This document shows, in pieces, positions 46,450-59,901 of a DNA stretch of 64,000 nt. The DNA is taken from positions 496,001-560,000 of the forward strand of contig NZ_CP020821.1 in the NCBI RefSeq assembly GCF_002105755.1, written 5' to 3'. How positions within the stretch are numbered: the first letter of the stretch is position 1; each line of letters opens with the position of its first letter. The notes below the pieces were generated by a model. It ran no database searches, was not told the DNA's origin, and was given only the letters and a program-made list of their open reading frames with translations. The DNA is from Mycobacterium colombiense CECT 3035 (lineage in GTDB: Bacteria; Actinomycetota; Actinomycetes; Mycobacteriales; Mycobacteriaceae). A program made the translations under genes and the position numbers.

Positions 46450-47414
46450 CGCGTCATCTGCTGGCGGCCGGCGACCTAAGCCGCGATGACGCCACGGCCA
46501 TCCTCGATGACGCCGACCGGTTCGCGGAGGCGCTGGTGGGACGCGAGATCAAGAAGCTGCCGACGCTGCGCGGCCGCACCATCGTCACGATGTTCTACGA
46601 GAACTCGACCCGGACGCGGGTGTCGTTCGAGGTGGCCGGCAAGTGGATGAGCGCCGACGTGATCAACGTCAGCGCGTCCGGATCGTCGGTGGGCAAGGGG
46701 GAGTCGCTGCGCGACACCGCGTTCACGTTGCGCGCCGCCGGCGCCGACGCGCTGATCATCCGGCACCCGGCCTCCGGGGCCGCGCACCTGCTCGCCGAAT
46801 GGACCGCGGCGAACGACGTGGCCGCCCAGGGCGGGCCGTCGGTGATCAACGCCGGCGACGGCACCCACGAGCACCCGACCCAGGCGCTGCTGGACGCGCT
46901 GACCATTCGCCAGCGGCTGGGCGGCATCGAGGGCCGTCGCATCGTGATCGTCGGCGACATCCTGCACAGCCGGGTCGCGCGCTCCAACGTGATGCTGCTG
47001 GGAACCCTGGGCGCCGAAGTGGTTCTGGTCGCGCCGCCGACGCTGCTGCCGGTCGGGGTCGAGGGCTGGCCGGTGACGGTGTCGAACGACTTCGACGCCG
47101 AGTTGCCCGCCGCCGACGCGGTGCTGATGTTGCGGGTGCAGGCCGAGCGGATGAACGGCGGGTTCTTCCCCTCGGTGCGCGAATACTCCTCGCTGTACGG
47201 GCTTTCCGATCGCCGCCAGGCGATGCTGCCCGGCCACGCCGTGGTGCTGCACCCGGGGCCGATGCTGCGCGGCATGGAGATCGCCTCGTCGGTGGCCGAT
47301 TCGTCGCAATCGGCCGTGCTGCAACAGGTTTCCAACGGTGTCCACGTGCGGATGGCGGTGCTGTTCCACGTGCTGGTGGGCACCGAACTGGCCGGAGAAG
47401 AGGGTGCGGCGTGA
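46446..47414 (+). CDS. pyrB: Aspartate carbamoyltransferase catalytic subunit
   Basis: A 322-aa catalytic chain that makes carbamoyl-aspartate. The carbamoyl-phosphate motif is STRTRVSFE and the 80s-type loop is [16 protein letters not shown]; also [11 protein letters not shown], then the Asp-binding domain. No PyrI regulatory subunit gene is present, as usual in actinobacteria. Coupled by 4-nt overlaps to pyrR and pyrC. Confidence 0.97.
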   Translation: MTRHLLAAGDLSRDDATAILDDADRFAEALVGREIKKLPTLRGRTIVTMFYENSTRTRVSFEVAGKWMSADVINVSASGSSVGKGESLRDTAFTLRAAGADALIIRHPASGAAHLLAEWTAANDVAAQGGPSVINAGDGTHEHPTQALLDALTIRQRLGGIEGRRIVIVGDILHSRVARSNVMLLGTLGAEVVLVAPPTLLPVGVEGWPVTVSNDFDAELPAADAVLMLRVQAERMNGGFFPSVREYSSLYGLSDRRQAMLPGHAVVLHPGPMLRGMEIASSVADSSQSAVLQQVSNGVHVRMAVLFHVLVGTELAGEEGAA

Positions 47415-48703
47415 GCGTGCTGATCCGCGGCGTGCGTCTTTACGGCGAGGGCGACAGGGTCGACGTGCTGGTCGATGACGGCCAGATCGCCGACATCGGC
47501 CCACGCCTGGAGGTTCCCGACACCGCCGACGTGATCGACGCGACCGATCATGTCCTGCTGCCCGGCCTGGTCGACCTGCACACCCATCTGCGCGAGCCCG
47601 GGCGCGAATACGCCGAGGACATCGAAACCGGCTCGGCCGCAGCGGCTTTGGGCGGCTACACCGCGGTGTTCGCGATGGCCAACACCAATCCGGTCGCCGA
47701 CAGCCCGGTGGTCACCGACCACGTCTGGCACCGAGGCCAGCAGGTGGGCCTGGTCGACGTGCACCCGGTGGGCGCGGTCACCGTCGGGCTCGCCGGCAAA
47801 GAGCTCACCGAGATGGGCATGATGGCGGCCGGTGCCGCGCAGGTGCGGATGTTCTCCGACGACGGCATCTGCGTGCACGACCCGCTGGTGATGCGCCGCG
47901 CCCTGGAATACGCCACCGGGCTGGGCGTGCTCATCGCCCAGCACGCCGAGGAGCCGCGGCTCACCGTCGGCGCCGTCGCCCACGAGGGGCCCACCGCGGC
48001 CCGGCTCGGTCTGGCGGGATGGCCCCGGGCCGCCGAGGAGTCGATCGTGGCCCGCGACGCGCTGCTGGCCCGCGACGCCGGCGCCCGGGTGCACGTCTGC
48101 CACGCCTCCACGGCGGGCACCGTCGAGATCGTGAAATGGGCTAAGGGGCAAGGGATCTCGATCACCGCCGAGGTCACCCCGCACCACCTGATGCTCGACG
48201 ACAGCAGGCTGGCCAGTTACGACGGGCAAAACCGCGTGAACCCGCCGCTGCGCGAAGCGGCCGACGCGGTGGCGCTGCGCCAGGCGCTGGCCGACGGCGT
48301 CATCGACTGTGTGGCCACCGATCACGCCCCGCACGCCGAGCACGAGAAGTGCGTGGAGTTCTCCGCGGCGCGCCCGGGCATGCTGGGTCTGCAGACGGCG
48401 CTGTCGATCGTGGTGCAGACGATGGTCACCCCCGGCCTGTTGACCTGGCGGGACGTCGCCCGGGTGATGAGCGAAAACCCCGCCCGGATCGTGGGCCTGC
48501 CCGATCACGGCCGTCCGCTGGAGGTGGGGGAGCCGGCCAATCTCACGGTGGTGGATCCCACGGCCTCGTGGACCGTCGCCGGATCCGACCTGGCCAGCCG
48601 GTCCGCCAACACGCCCTACGAGGCGATGACCCTGCCCGCCACCGTGACCGCCACGTTGCTGCGCGGCAAGGTCACCGCCCGAGACGGGAAGTCGCCGGCA
48701 TGA
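47411..48703 (+). CDS. pyrC: Dihydroorotase
   Basis: A 430-aa class I dihydroorotase. Zinc ligands HTH in [14 protein letters not shown], the metal-site region near [11 protein letters not shown] and [13 protein letters not shown], and catalytic Asp in [12 protein letters not shown] 47411 overlaps the pyrB stop; the longer frame upstream is pyrB sequence. It overlaps the next gene by 4 nt. Confidence 0.97.
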   Translation: MSVLIRGVRLYGEGDRVDVLVDDGQIADIGPRLEVPDTADVIDATDHVLLPGLVDLHTHLREPGREYAEDIETGSAAAALGGYTAVFAMANTNPVADSPVVTDHVWHRGQQVGLVDVHPVGAVTVGLAGKELTEMGMMAAGAAQVRMFSDDGICVHDPLVMRRALEYATGLGVLIAQHAEEPRLTVGAVAHEGPTAARLGLAGWPRAAEESIVARDALLARDAGARVHVCHASTAGTVEIVKWAKGQGISITAEVTPHHLMLDDSRLASYDGQNRVNPPLREAADAVALRQALADGVIDCVATDHAPHAEHEKCVEFSAARPGMLGLQTALSIVVQTMVTPGLLTWRDVARVMSENPARIVGLPDHGRPLEVGEPANLTVVDPTASWTVAGSDLASRSANTPYEAMTLPATVTATLLRGKVTARDGKSPA

Positions 48704-49203
48704 ATTCGGGCACGCTGGTGGGATCGCTGATCTTCGCCGCCGCGATGGTGGTGGTGATCACGGTGGTGATCCAGCTGATGATGCGATCCTGGCACCGTCG
48801 CTCGCAGCGGCAGGCGGAGCTGATCGGGGAGTTGCCCGAGATCCCGGACCAGGTGGGGGCGGCGACCATCACCACCCGCGGCCACTACTGCGGCTCCATG
48901 ATGGCGCCGGGCTGGGCCGAGCGGATCGCGGCCGGCGATCTGGGTTACCGCAGCAAGGCGGTGCTGACCCGCTATGCCGGGGGCATCATGGTGGAACGCG
49001 TCCGGGCCCATCCGATTTGGATTCCCCGGGACTCGATCAAGCAGATCCGTATGGAACGCAGGATGACCGGCCGGATCGGGATCCTGGCGATCCGCTGGCG
49101 GCTGCCGTCGGGCGTCGAGATCGACACCGGCTTCAGGGCCAACGACCGTGGCGAATACGACCGGTGGCTGGAATCGCAGCATGAGGAGGAGCGGCGCTCG
49201 TGA
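48700..49203 (+). CDS. Single-helix membrane protein embedded in the pyr operon (Rv1382-like)
   Basis: A 167-aa protein with one N-terminal membrane helix ([23 protein letters not shown]) and a soluble cytoplasmic domain ([47 protein letters not shown]) that looks PH-like. It is in the same place as Rv1382, so its link with pyrimidine genes is conserved, but its role is unknown. ATG 48700 overlaps pyrC; the end overlaps carA by 4 nt. Confidence 0.82.
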   Translation: MNSGTLVGSLIFAAAMVVVITVVIQLMMRSWHRRSQRQAELIGELPEIPDQVGAATITTRGHYCGSMMAPGWAERIAAGDLGYRSKAVLTRYAGGIMVERVRAHPIWIPRDSIKQIRMERRMTGRIGILAIRWRLPSGVEIDTGFRANDRGEYDRWLESQHEEERRS

Positions 49204-50320
49204 CTAAGGCGCAGTTGGTACTCGAGGACGGGCGCGTCTTCACCGGCAGGCCGTTCGGCAAGGTCGGCCAAACATTGGGCGAGGCAGTGTTTTCCACCGG
49301 CATGTCCGGCTACCAGGAGACGCTGACCGATCCGAGCTACCACCGCCAGATCGTGGTGGCCACCGCCCCGCAGATCGGCAACACCGGTTGGAACGGCGAG
49401 GACGCCGAGAGCCGCGGCGACAAGATCTGGGTGGCCGGCTACGCGGTGCGCGATCCGTCGCCGCGCCCGTCCAACTGGCGGTCCACCGGCACCCTGGAGG
49501 ACGAACTGGTCCGCCAGCACGTCGTCGGGATCGCCGGCATCGACACCCGCGCGGTGGTCCGGCATCTGCGCACCCGCGGCTCGATGAAGGCCGGGGTGTT
49601 CTCCGGTGACTCGCTCGCCGATGCGGACGAACTGCTGGCACGGGTGCGCGGGCAGCGGTCGATGCTGGGGGCCGACCTGGCCGGCGAGGTCAGCACGCCG
49701 GACACCTACATCGTGGAACCCGAAGGCTCACCGCGGTTTACGGTGGCCGCGCTGGACCTCGGCATCAAAACCAACACGCCGCGCAACTTCGCCCGCCGCG
49801 GCGTCCGCACCCACGTGCTGGCCTCGTCGGCGACCTACCAGCAGATCGCCGACCTCAAGCCCGACGGCGTCTTCCTGTCCAACGGCCCCGGCGACCCCGC
49901 CACCGCCGACCACATCGTCGCGGTCACCCGCGAGGTGCTGGGCGCCGGAATCCCGTTGTTCGGCATCTGTTTCGGCAATCAGATCCTGGGCCGGGCGCTG
50001 GGACTGTCCACCTACAAGATGGTGTTCGGCCACCGCGGCATCAACATCCCGGTGATCGACCACGCCACCGGGCGGGTGGCCGTCACCGCCCAGAACCACG
50101 GCTTCGCGCTCGAGGGTGAGGCCGGCCAGACGTTCGACACGCCGTTCGGCCAGGCCGTCGTCAGCCACACCTGCGCCAACGACGGAGTGGTCGAAGGCGT
50201 CAAACTCACCGACGGGCAAGCCTTCTCGGTGCAGTACCACCCGGAGGCCGCGGCCGGACCGCACGATGCGGAGTATTTGTTCGACCAATTCATCGAGCTG
50301 ATGGCAGGGGAGGGCCGCTA

Positions 50321-50321
<1 letters not shown>
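49200..50321 (+). CDS. carA: Carbamoyl-phosphate synthase small (glutaminase) subunit
   Basis: A 373-aa class I amidotransferase subunit giving ammonia to CarB. Catalytic Cys in [16 protein letters not shown], His and Glu in [12 protein letters not shown]-terminal carA domain with [20 protein letters not shown] 49200 start; its TAG overlaps the carB GTG (TAGTG). Confidence 0.97.
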
Positions 50322-53667
<3,346 letters not shown>

Positions 53668-53671
<4 letters not shown>

Positions 53672-54492
53672 CCGGGTTCGGCGTCCGGCTGGCGGAGGCG
53701 AAGGCGGAACGCGGGCCGCTGTGTGTGGGCATCGACCCGCACCCCGAGCTGCTGCGCGCCTGGGACCTGCCCACGACGGCCGACGGCCTGGCCGCGTTCT
53801 GCGACATCTGCATCGAGGCGTTTTCCGGATTCGCCGTCGTCAAACCGCAGGTCGCGTTCTTCGAGGCGTACGGCGCCGCGGGTTTCGCCGTGCTGGAACG
53901 CACCATCGCGGCGCTGCGATCCGCCGGCGTGCTGGTGCTGGCCGACGCCAAGCGCGGCGACATCGGCACGACGATGGCGGCCTACGCCGCCGCCTGGGCG
54001 GGCGATTCGCCGCTGGCCGCCGACGCCGTGACGGCCACCCCGTACCTGGGCTTCGGCTCGCTGCGGCCGCTGCTGGAGGCCGCCGCGGCGCACGACCGCG
54101 GGGTGTTCGTCCTGGCGGCGACGTCCAACCCCGAGGGCGCCACCGTGCAGCGTGCCGCCTTCGACGGCCGCACCGTGGCCCAGCTGGTCGTCGATCAGGC
54201 GGCGGTGGTGAATCGCTCCGCGACCCCGTCCGGGCCCGGATATGTCGGCGTGGTGGTGGGCGCGACGGTGTTGCAGGCGCCCGACCTGAGCGCGCTGGGC
54301 GGTCCGGTCCTGGTGCCGGGGCTCGGCGTGCAGGGTGGGCGCCCGGAGGCGCTCGCCGGGCTGGGCGGGGCGAAATCCGGCCAGCTGCTGCCCGCGGTGG
54401 CCCGCGAGGTGTTGCGGGCCGGGCCGGGCGTGGCCGAGCTGCGCGCGGCGGCCGACCGCATGCTGGACGCGGTCTCCTACCTGGCGGTGTGA
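53668..54492 (+). CDS. pyrF: Orotidine 5'-phosphate decarboxylase (type 2)
   Basis: A 274-aa OMP decarboxylase (OMP to UMP) of the longer type found in mycobacteria. The Asp-Lys-Asp catalytic array is in [17 protein letters not shown]; also [11 protein letters not shown] and the phosphate-binding end [14 protein letters not shown] 53668 start; last gene of the pyr operon. pyrD and pyrE are not in the window. Confidence 0.96.
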
Positions 54493-54505
54493 GCGGGGTT
54501 GCTGT

Positions 54506-54928
54506 TTAGTCCGACGCGACCGCGGTGCTGGGCCGCGCGGTTTCAACGATGACGGTGGTGGCCTTGACGACGGCCACCGCGACGCTGCCGGGACGCAGCT
54601 GCAGTTCCTCGGCGGCCTCGGTGCTCATCAGCGACACCACCGTGAAAGGGCCGCACTGCATCTCGACCTGGGTCATCACCTTGTCGCTGACCACGGAGGT
54701 GACCAGCCCGACGAACCGGTTGCGGGCCGAGCTGCCGATGCTGAGCGGGTCCGCTGGCGGGGCGGGCGCATTGGTGCGGGAGAAGTGGGCGAGGTCCTCG
54801 CTCGCGATCACCTTGCGGCCGGCGGCGTCGTGACTGACCGCGAGTGTGCCCTGGTTGATCCAGCGCCGCACGGTGTCGTCGCTGACGCCAAGCAGCTCAG
54901 CTGCCTGGCGAATTCGCAGGTTGGACAC
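54506..54928 (-). CDS. HTH + TOBE (molbindin-like) protein
   Basis: A 140-aa protein: an excisionase/MerR-like helix-turn-helix at residues 1-45 (RIRQAAELLGVSDDTVRRWINQG), a linker, then a TOBE/Mop domain at about 68-130 (SARNRFVGLVTSVVSDKVMTQVEMQCG, VVSLMSTEAAEELQLRPGSVAVAVVKATTVIVE). Such proteins bind molybdate or tungstate and may sense or store it. No mod transport genes are nearby. GTG 54928 lies 6 nt after TACGAT on the minus strand. It is convergent with pyrF, at the place where M. tuberculosis has PE15/PPE20. Confidence 0.82.
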   Translation of the reverse strand: MSNLRIRQAAELLGVSDDTVRRWINQGTLAVSHDAAGRKVIASEDLAHFSRTNAPAPPADPLSIGSSARNRFVGLVTSVVSDKVMTQVEMQCGPFTVVSLMSTEAAEELQLRPGSVAVAVVKATTVIVETARPSTAVASD

Positions 54929-54940
54929 GTCTCGATCGTA
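54929..54940 (-). promoter_or_regulatory. -10 element for the leaderless HTH-TOBE gene
   Basis: On the minus strand TACGAT (54940-54935) is followed by 6 nt, placing +1 at or next to GTG 54928. Confidence 0.5.
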
Positions 54941-55150
54941 TCGGATTCCCCGCCCCCGATTAGCTGAAATGGGCCGCGGTCAAGGCGTCGATCCGCAATT
55001 ACGGGCTTGGTGCGAGCCTAAGTCCGCGTGTGCGGAATTAGGGCCAAAGACCTCTCGGGTTCCGCGGAAGCGGCCACCCGTCATCGGCCGCGCGCGTCCG
55101 GCGCCGCGGCCACTGCGGGGCCGTCAACTGCGCTGCGGCCCTTGGTGGTT

Positions 55151-55164
55151 GGTGAAAGTTCACC
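55151..55164. repeat. Perfect inverted repeat GGTGAA-AG-TTCACC
   Basis: Two 6-bp arms around AG. A near-continuous palindrome of this type is more like a dimeric regulator site than a terminator. Confidence 0.45.
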
Positions 55165-55192
55165 GGTTGTTCAGGCGCGCAGACCTTGATCG

Positions 55193-55212
55193 GGGCCGGG
55201 CTGGTCCGGCCC
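55193..55212. repeat. Inverted repeat GGGCCGG / CCGGCCC
   Basis: Seven-bp perfect arms with a 6-nt loop; could form a strong hairpin in either transcript. Confidence 0.4.
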
Positions 55213-55665
55213 GGGCGCACGCGCGGCCGCCCGCGGGCGAACGTCCGCACGTCGCGACGCGGCGGCCCGCGGGGCCGGCGACTGTGCCGACGAATCCCGG
55301 CCGTTTCGACGGTTGCTGACGGTGCGCGCGTGACCTGCGCAAGGCCGCCCAGGGCGGCCGCCCCGGGTCCGGGAGCTCGGCGGAGCCTCGGTGATGCCCG
55401 CACGGCCAGATTCGGGGCCACCAGGCCGCCTCGAGGCCCCTACGGGGACCGTCAGGACCGGTGTGCGGGCCGAACTGCGGCGTTGGCCTGGCGTTTGACC
55501 GAGCGCTGCGACACGCGCGACACGCCGCAACAAATCCGTGATCCCTCGCACCAGGCGTGACGGCGGCCCACCGGCGGCTTTCCGGACCGCCCGGCCGTCC
55601 TAACCGTCGCCGCCGCCGTCAGGTAAATCCGCAGGTAGACGGCCTATCGAGGGGCCGGAACGGAG

Positions 55666-55691
55666 GCGGCGCCGCCCCAGGACGGCGCCGC
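55666..55691. repeat. Inverted repeat GCGGCGCCG / CGGCGCCGC
   Basis: Nine-bp perfect arms with an 8-nt loop about 200 bp upstream of mihF. A candidate terminator or RNA structure in the mihF leader; no U-tract follows. Confidence 0.45.
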
Positions 55692-55888
55692 GCGGGGCGC
55701 TCGTGGGCCCCGCCCGAGGCATCGCTTTGGCCGGCTACACGCCTGTGCATGCTGGGACTTTGCCCCCATAAGCAGGGGGTCGGGTTAGATTTCGTCAGGA
55801 GGCCTGAGTACGGTCGTCTCCGCTGGCAGAAGTACCGGCGAGACAAAATGAGATCGATTGAAATTGATTGATCAGATACGGAGGAATC

Positions 55889-56203
55889 GTGGCCCTTCCC
55901 CAGTTGACCGACGAGCAGCGCGCGGCCGCGTTGGAGAAGGCGGCTGCCGCACGTCGAGCGCGAGCAGAGCTCAAGGACCGCCTGAAGCGTGGCGGCACCA
56001 ACCTGACCCAGGTCCTCAAGGACGCCGAGACCGACGAAGTCCTGGGCAAGATGAAGGTTTCCGCGCTTCTCGAGGCGTTGCCCAAGGTGGGCAAGGTCAA
56101 GGCGCAGGAGATCATGACTGAGCTGGAGATCGCCCCCACCCGCCGTCTGCGCGGTCTTGGCGATCGTCAGCGCAAGGCCCTGCTGGAAAAGTTCGGCTCC
56201 TAA
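55889..56203 (+). CDS. mihF: Mycobacterial integration host factor mIHF
   Basis: A 104-aa DNA-binding nucleoid protein of actinobacteria. It is helical, begins [28 protein letters not shown] and has an H2TH-type DNA-binding segment ([21 protein letters not shown]) with a basic [18 protein letters not shown] end. GTG 55889 with GGAGG 4 nt upstream; a start further up (55868) would be poorly conserved. Essential in M. tuberculosis and needed for L5 phage integration. It precedes gmk by 34 bp. Confidence 0.95.
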   Translation: MALPQLTDEQRAAALEKAAAARRARAELKDRLKRGGTNLTQVLKDAETDEVLGKMKVSALLEALPKVGKVKAQEIMTELEIAPTRRLRGLGDRQRKALLEKFGS

Positions 56204-56237
56204 CCGAGCCGTGGGCGCACCGGCCCAGGGAGCGCCT

Positions 56238-56909
56238 GTGAGCGCCGGCGGGGGACCGGACGTCCAGCACGGGACACGTCCTGAACCATCAGGTAACGGA
56301 CGTGTGGTCGTGCTGTCCGGTCCCTCCGCGGTCGGCAAGTCGACGGTGGTCCGATGCCTGCGAGAGCGGGTCCCGGACCTGCATTTCAGCGTCTCGGCCA
56401 CGACGCGGGCGCCGCGGCCCGGGGAGGTCGACGGCGTCGATTACCACTTCGTCACCCCGGCCCGCTTCCAGCAGCTCATCGACGAGGGCGCGCTGCTGGA
56501 GTGGGCCGAAATCCACTCGGGGCTGCACCGGTCCGGCACCCTGGCCGAGCCGGTCCGGGCCGCCACCGCCCGCGGATTCCCGGTGCTGATCGAGGTAGAC
56601 CTGGCCGGGGCCCGGGCCGTCAAGAAGGCGATGCCCGAGGCCCTCGCGGTCTTTTTGGCGCCGCCCAGCTGGGAAGACCTCAGGGCCAGGCTCGTCGGCC
56701 GCGGCACCGAAACGCCGGAGGTCATGCAGCGACGCCTGGAGACGGCCCGCATCGAAATGGCGGCCCAAAACGACTTCGACCGGGTGGTCGTGAACAGTGA
56801 ATTGGAGTCAGCGTGCTCCGAATTGGTATCCTTGCTGGTGGGAACTGCGCCGGGCCGGCATGACCCGTCTGGCCAGACCAGAAGCCGAACCACATCCCAG
56901 CAAGATTGA
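56238..56909 (+). CDS. gmk: Guanylate kinase
   Basis: A 223-aa enzyme phosphorylating GMP. P-loop [16 protein letters not shown]-binding [35 protein letters not shown] and [20 protein letters not shown] 56238 is preferred because GGGAG is 5 nt upstream; GTG 56211 is possible. The C-terminal tail is about 15 residues longer than in M. tuberculosis. It lies between mihF and rpoZ in the usual order. Confidence 0.95.
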   Translation: MSAGGGPDVQHGTRPEPSGNGRVVVLSGPSAVGKSTVVRCLRERVPDLHFSVSATTRAPRPGEVDGVDYHFVTPARFQQLIDEGALLEWAEIHSGLHRSGTLAEPVRAATARGFPVLIEVDLAGARAVKKAMPEALAVFLAPPSWEDLRARLVGRGTETPEVMQRRLETARIEMAAQNDFDRVVVNSELESACSELVSLLVGTAPGRHDPSGQTRSRTTSQQD

Positions 56910-56983
56910 GCACCGTTTTCAGTATTTTTCAGCGGCTTTCCAGTGGTGGAGAGCCGCTCCAATCCGCCAGGAGATTGACCTAA

Positions 56984-57310
<327 letters not shown>

Positions 57311-57331
57311 CAGGGCCGGGCCGGGCGCGCT

Positions 57332-58597
57332 GTGGACAACCGCGATCGGGTCGCGAAGAGAGTAATCGTCGGCGTCTCCGGCGGTATCGCCGCCTATAAG
57401 GCGTGCACCGTGGTTCGTCAGCTCGCCGAGGCCGGTCATTCGGTCCGCGTCATCCCGACCGAGTCCGCGCTGCGTTTCGTCGGGGCCGCCACATTCGAGG
57501 CGCTCTCCGGCCAGCCGGTGCACACCGGCGTCTTCAACGACGTGCCGGAGGTTCCGCACGTCCAGCTCGGCAAGCAGGCCGATCTGGTCGTGGTGGCCCC
57601 GGCCACCGCGGATCTGCTGGCCCGTGCGGTGCACGGCCGCGCCGACGACCTGCTGACCGCCACCCTGCTCACCGCGCGATGCCCCGTGCTGTTCGCGCCG
57701 GCCATGCACACCGAGATGTGGTTGCACCCGGCCACCGTCGACAACGTGGCCACGCTGCGCCGCAGGGGAGCGGTGGTGCTCGAACCCGCCGCCGGGCGGC
57801 TCACCGGGACGGACAGCGGCTCGGGCCGGCTGCCCGAGGCCGAGGAGATCACCACGCTGGCTCACCTGCTGCTGGAGCGCCACGACGCGCTGCCCTACGA
57901 CCTGGCCGGCTGCAAGATGCTGGTGACGGCCGGGGGCACGCGTGAACCGGTCGACCCGGTGCGCTTCATCGGCAACCGCAGCTCCGGCAAGCAGGGCTAC
58001 GCGGTGGCGCGGGTGGCCGCCCAGCGCGGCGCCGAGGTCACGCTGATCGCCGGGCACACCGCCGGGCTGATCGACCCCGCCGGCGTCGAGGTGGTCCACG
58101 TCAGCTCGGCCGAGCAACTCGGCGACGCCGTCGCCAAGCACGCGGCCGAGGCGGACGTGCTGGTGATGGCCGCCGCCGTCGCCGACTTCCGGCCGGCCCG
58201 GGTTGCGGCCGCCAAGATCAAAAAAGGCCCGCAGGAGCAAGACCGCCCGCCCGCGATCGAATTGGTCCGCAACGACGACGTGCTGGCGGGTGCGGTGCGG
58301 GCGCGCGCCAACGGCGAGCTGCCCAACATGCGCGCGATCGTGGGTTTCGCCGCCGAGACCGGCGACGCCAACGGGGACGTGCTGTTTCACGCCCGGGCCA
58401 AGCTGCGCAACAAGGGCTGCGACCTGTTGGTCGTCAACGCGGTGGGCGACGGCCGCGCCTTCGAGGTGGACAGCAACGACGGCTGGCTGCTGGCGGCCGA
58501 CGGCACCGAGTCGGCGCTGCAGCACGGCTCCAAGACTTTGATGGCCAGTCGTATCGTGGATGCGATCGCCGCGTTCCTGCACGGGGACGGCGGATAG
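57332..58597 (+). CDS. coaBC: Bifunctional phosphopantothenoylcysteine decarboxylase/synthetase (CoaBC, Dfp)
   Basis: A 421-aa two-domain CoA-synthesis enzyme. N-terminal CoaC flavoprotein: VIVGVSGGIAAYKACTVVRQL, catalytic His in EVPHVQLGKQAD, VVVAPATADLLAR, PAMHTEMW. C-terminal CoaB: VTAGGTREPVDPVRFIGNRSS, GKQGYAVA, VLVMAAAVADFRP and KIKKGPQEQ (dimerisation and CTP site). GTG 57332 start without a strong Shine-Dalgarno. Likely cotranscribed with rpoZ. Confidence 0.96.
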   Translation: MDNRDRVAKRVIVGVSGGIAAYKACTVVRQLAEAGHSVRVIPTESALRFVGAATFEALSGQPVHTGVFNDVPEVPHVQLGKQADLVVVAPATADLLARAVHGRADDLLTATLLTARCPVLFAPAMHTEMWLHPATVDNVATLRRRGAVVLEPAAGRLTGTDSGSGRLPEAEEITTLAHLLLERHDALPYDLAGCKMLVTAGGTREPVDPVRFIGNRSSGKQGYAVARVAAQRGAEVTLIAGHTAGLIDPAGVEVVHVSSAEQLGDAVAKHAAEADVLVMAAAVADFRPARVAAAKIKKGPQEQDRPPAIELVRNDDVLAGAVRARANGELPNMRAIVGFAAETGDANGDVLFHARAKLRNKGCDLLVVNAVGDGRAFEVDSNDGWLLAADGTESALQHGSKTLMASRIVDAIAAFLHGDGG

Positions 58598-58648
58598 AAC
58601 GGTCGAGTTCTTCTCGGCACCGGGGCAGGTGCTGGCCGGGCCGACGCC

Positions 58649-58690
58649 AGCCGATATAATTCGGCTAACTAATTAATTGGAAGGATTGGC
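58649..58690 (+). promoter_or_regulatory. metK promoter with palindrome centred on TATAAT
   Basis: A consensus -10 TATAAT (58655-58660) is flanked exactly by AGCCGA (58649-58654) and TCGGCT (58661-58666), perfect inverted arms. The 24-nt leader then has TAACTAATTAATTGG and a GGAAGG Shine-Dalgarno 6 nt before ATG 58691. A repressor on this palindrome would block the promoter. The leader is too short for a SAM riboswitch. Confidence 0.6.
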
Positions 58691-59901
58691 ATGAGCGAAA
58701 AGGGTCGCCTGTTTACCAGTGAGTCGGTGACTGAGGGACATCCCGACAAGATCTGTGACGCGATCAGCGACTCGGTCCTCGATGCCCTGCTGGCGCAGGA
58801 CCCCCGCTCACGTGTCGCCGTCGAGACGCTGGTCACCACCGGGCAGGTGCACGTGGTGGGTGAGGTGACCACCACCGCCAAGGAGGCGTTCGCCGACATC
58901 ACCAACACCGTTCGCGAGCGCATCCTCGACATCGGCTACGACTCCTCGGACAAGGGCTTCGACGGCAGCACGTGCGGGGTCAACATCGGCATCGGCAAGC
59001 AGTCGCCCGACATCGCCCAGGGCGTCGACACCGCCCACGAGCACCGCGTCGAGGGCGCCGCCGACCCGCTGGACCTGCAGGGCGCCGGCGACCAGGGTCT
59101 GATGTTCGGCTACGCGATCAACGACACCCCCGAGCGGATGCCGCTGCCCATCGCGCTGGCCCACCGGCTGTCGCGGAAGCTGACCGAGGTCCGCAAGAAC
59201 GGCACGCTGCCCTACCTGCGCCCGGACGGCAAGACGCAGGTCACCATCGAGTACGAGGACGACGTTCCGGTCCGCCTGGACACCGTGGTGGTCTCCACCC
59301 AGCACGCCGACGGCATCGACCTGGAGAAGACGCTGGACCCCGACATCCGCCAGCACGTGCTCAAGACCGTGCTGGACGAGCTCGCCCACGACACCCTGGA
59401 CTCGTCGGCGACGCGGGTGCTGGTGAACCCCACCGGCAAGTTCGTTCTCGGCGGCCCGATGGGCGACGCCGGCCTGACCGGCCGCAAGATCATCGTGGAC
59501 ACCTACGGCGGCTGGGCCCGCCACGGCGGCGGCGCCTTCTCCGGCAAGGATCCCTCCAAGGTGGACCGGTCGGCGGCCTACGCGATGCGCTGGGTGGCCA
59601 AGAACATCGTCGCCGCCGGGCTGGCGGAGCGGGTCGAGGTGCAGGTGGCCTACGCCATCGGCAAGGCGGCCCCGTCGGGCTGTTCATCGAGACCTTCGGC
59701 ACCGCCACGGTCGACCCGGTCAAGATCGAGAAGATCGTGCCCGAGGTGTTCGACCTGCGGCCCGGCGCGATCATCCGCGACCTGGACCTGCTGCGCCCGA
59801 TCTACGCGCAGACCGCCGCGTACGGCCACTTCGGCCGCACCGACATCGAGCTGCCCTGGGAGCAGCTCAACAAGGTCGACGACCTCAAGCGCGCGATCTA
59901 G
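58691..59901 (+). CDS. metK: S-adenosylmethionine synthetase with apparent single-base deletion
   Basis: ATP + methionine to SAM. Frame 1 from ATG 58691 has [27 protein letters not shown] and [16 protein letters not shown], but after about residue 328 it runs into unrelated sequence. The correct C-terminus ([20 protein letters not shown] to KVDDLKRAI) continues in the next frame to TAG 59899-59901. Restoring one G at about 59674 (CCCCGTCGG to CCCCGGTCGG) gives exactly 403 aa, the family length. Since MetK is essential, an error in the sequence is more likely than a real null, though this cannot be proven here. Confidence 0.93.

Larger units (their letters stand above)
54941..55888. other. Long non-coding gap upstream of mihF with several inverted repeats
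   Basis: About 950 bp without a convincing gene; the open frames present overlap on both strands with poor amino-acid composition. It holds three clear inverted repeats (55151-55164, 55193-55212, 55666-55691) and a CCCCC/GGGGG hairpin near 55760-55780. The last 130 bp become A/T-richer (ATTGAAATTGATTGATCAGA) and end in GGAGG before mihF. A long 5' leader or a small RNA is possible. Confidence 0.45.

Noticed and set aside
54846..55560. Several open frames of 100-157 codons in the mihF upstream gap
   Set aside because: They overlap on both strands, lack Shine-Dalgarno or -10 hexamers at suitable distance, and have Arg/Pro/Ala-heavy random composition.
54929..55888. PE/PPE genes, as at this site in M. 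tuberculosis
   Set aside because: No PE or PPE N-terminal motif is found in any frame.
58598..58690. SAM riboswitch upstream of metK
   Set aside because: With TATAAT at 58655 the transcript leader is only about 24 nt, far too short for a SAM aptamer.
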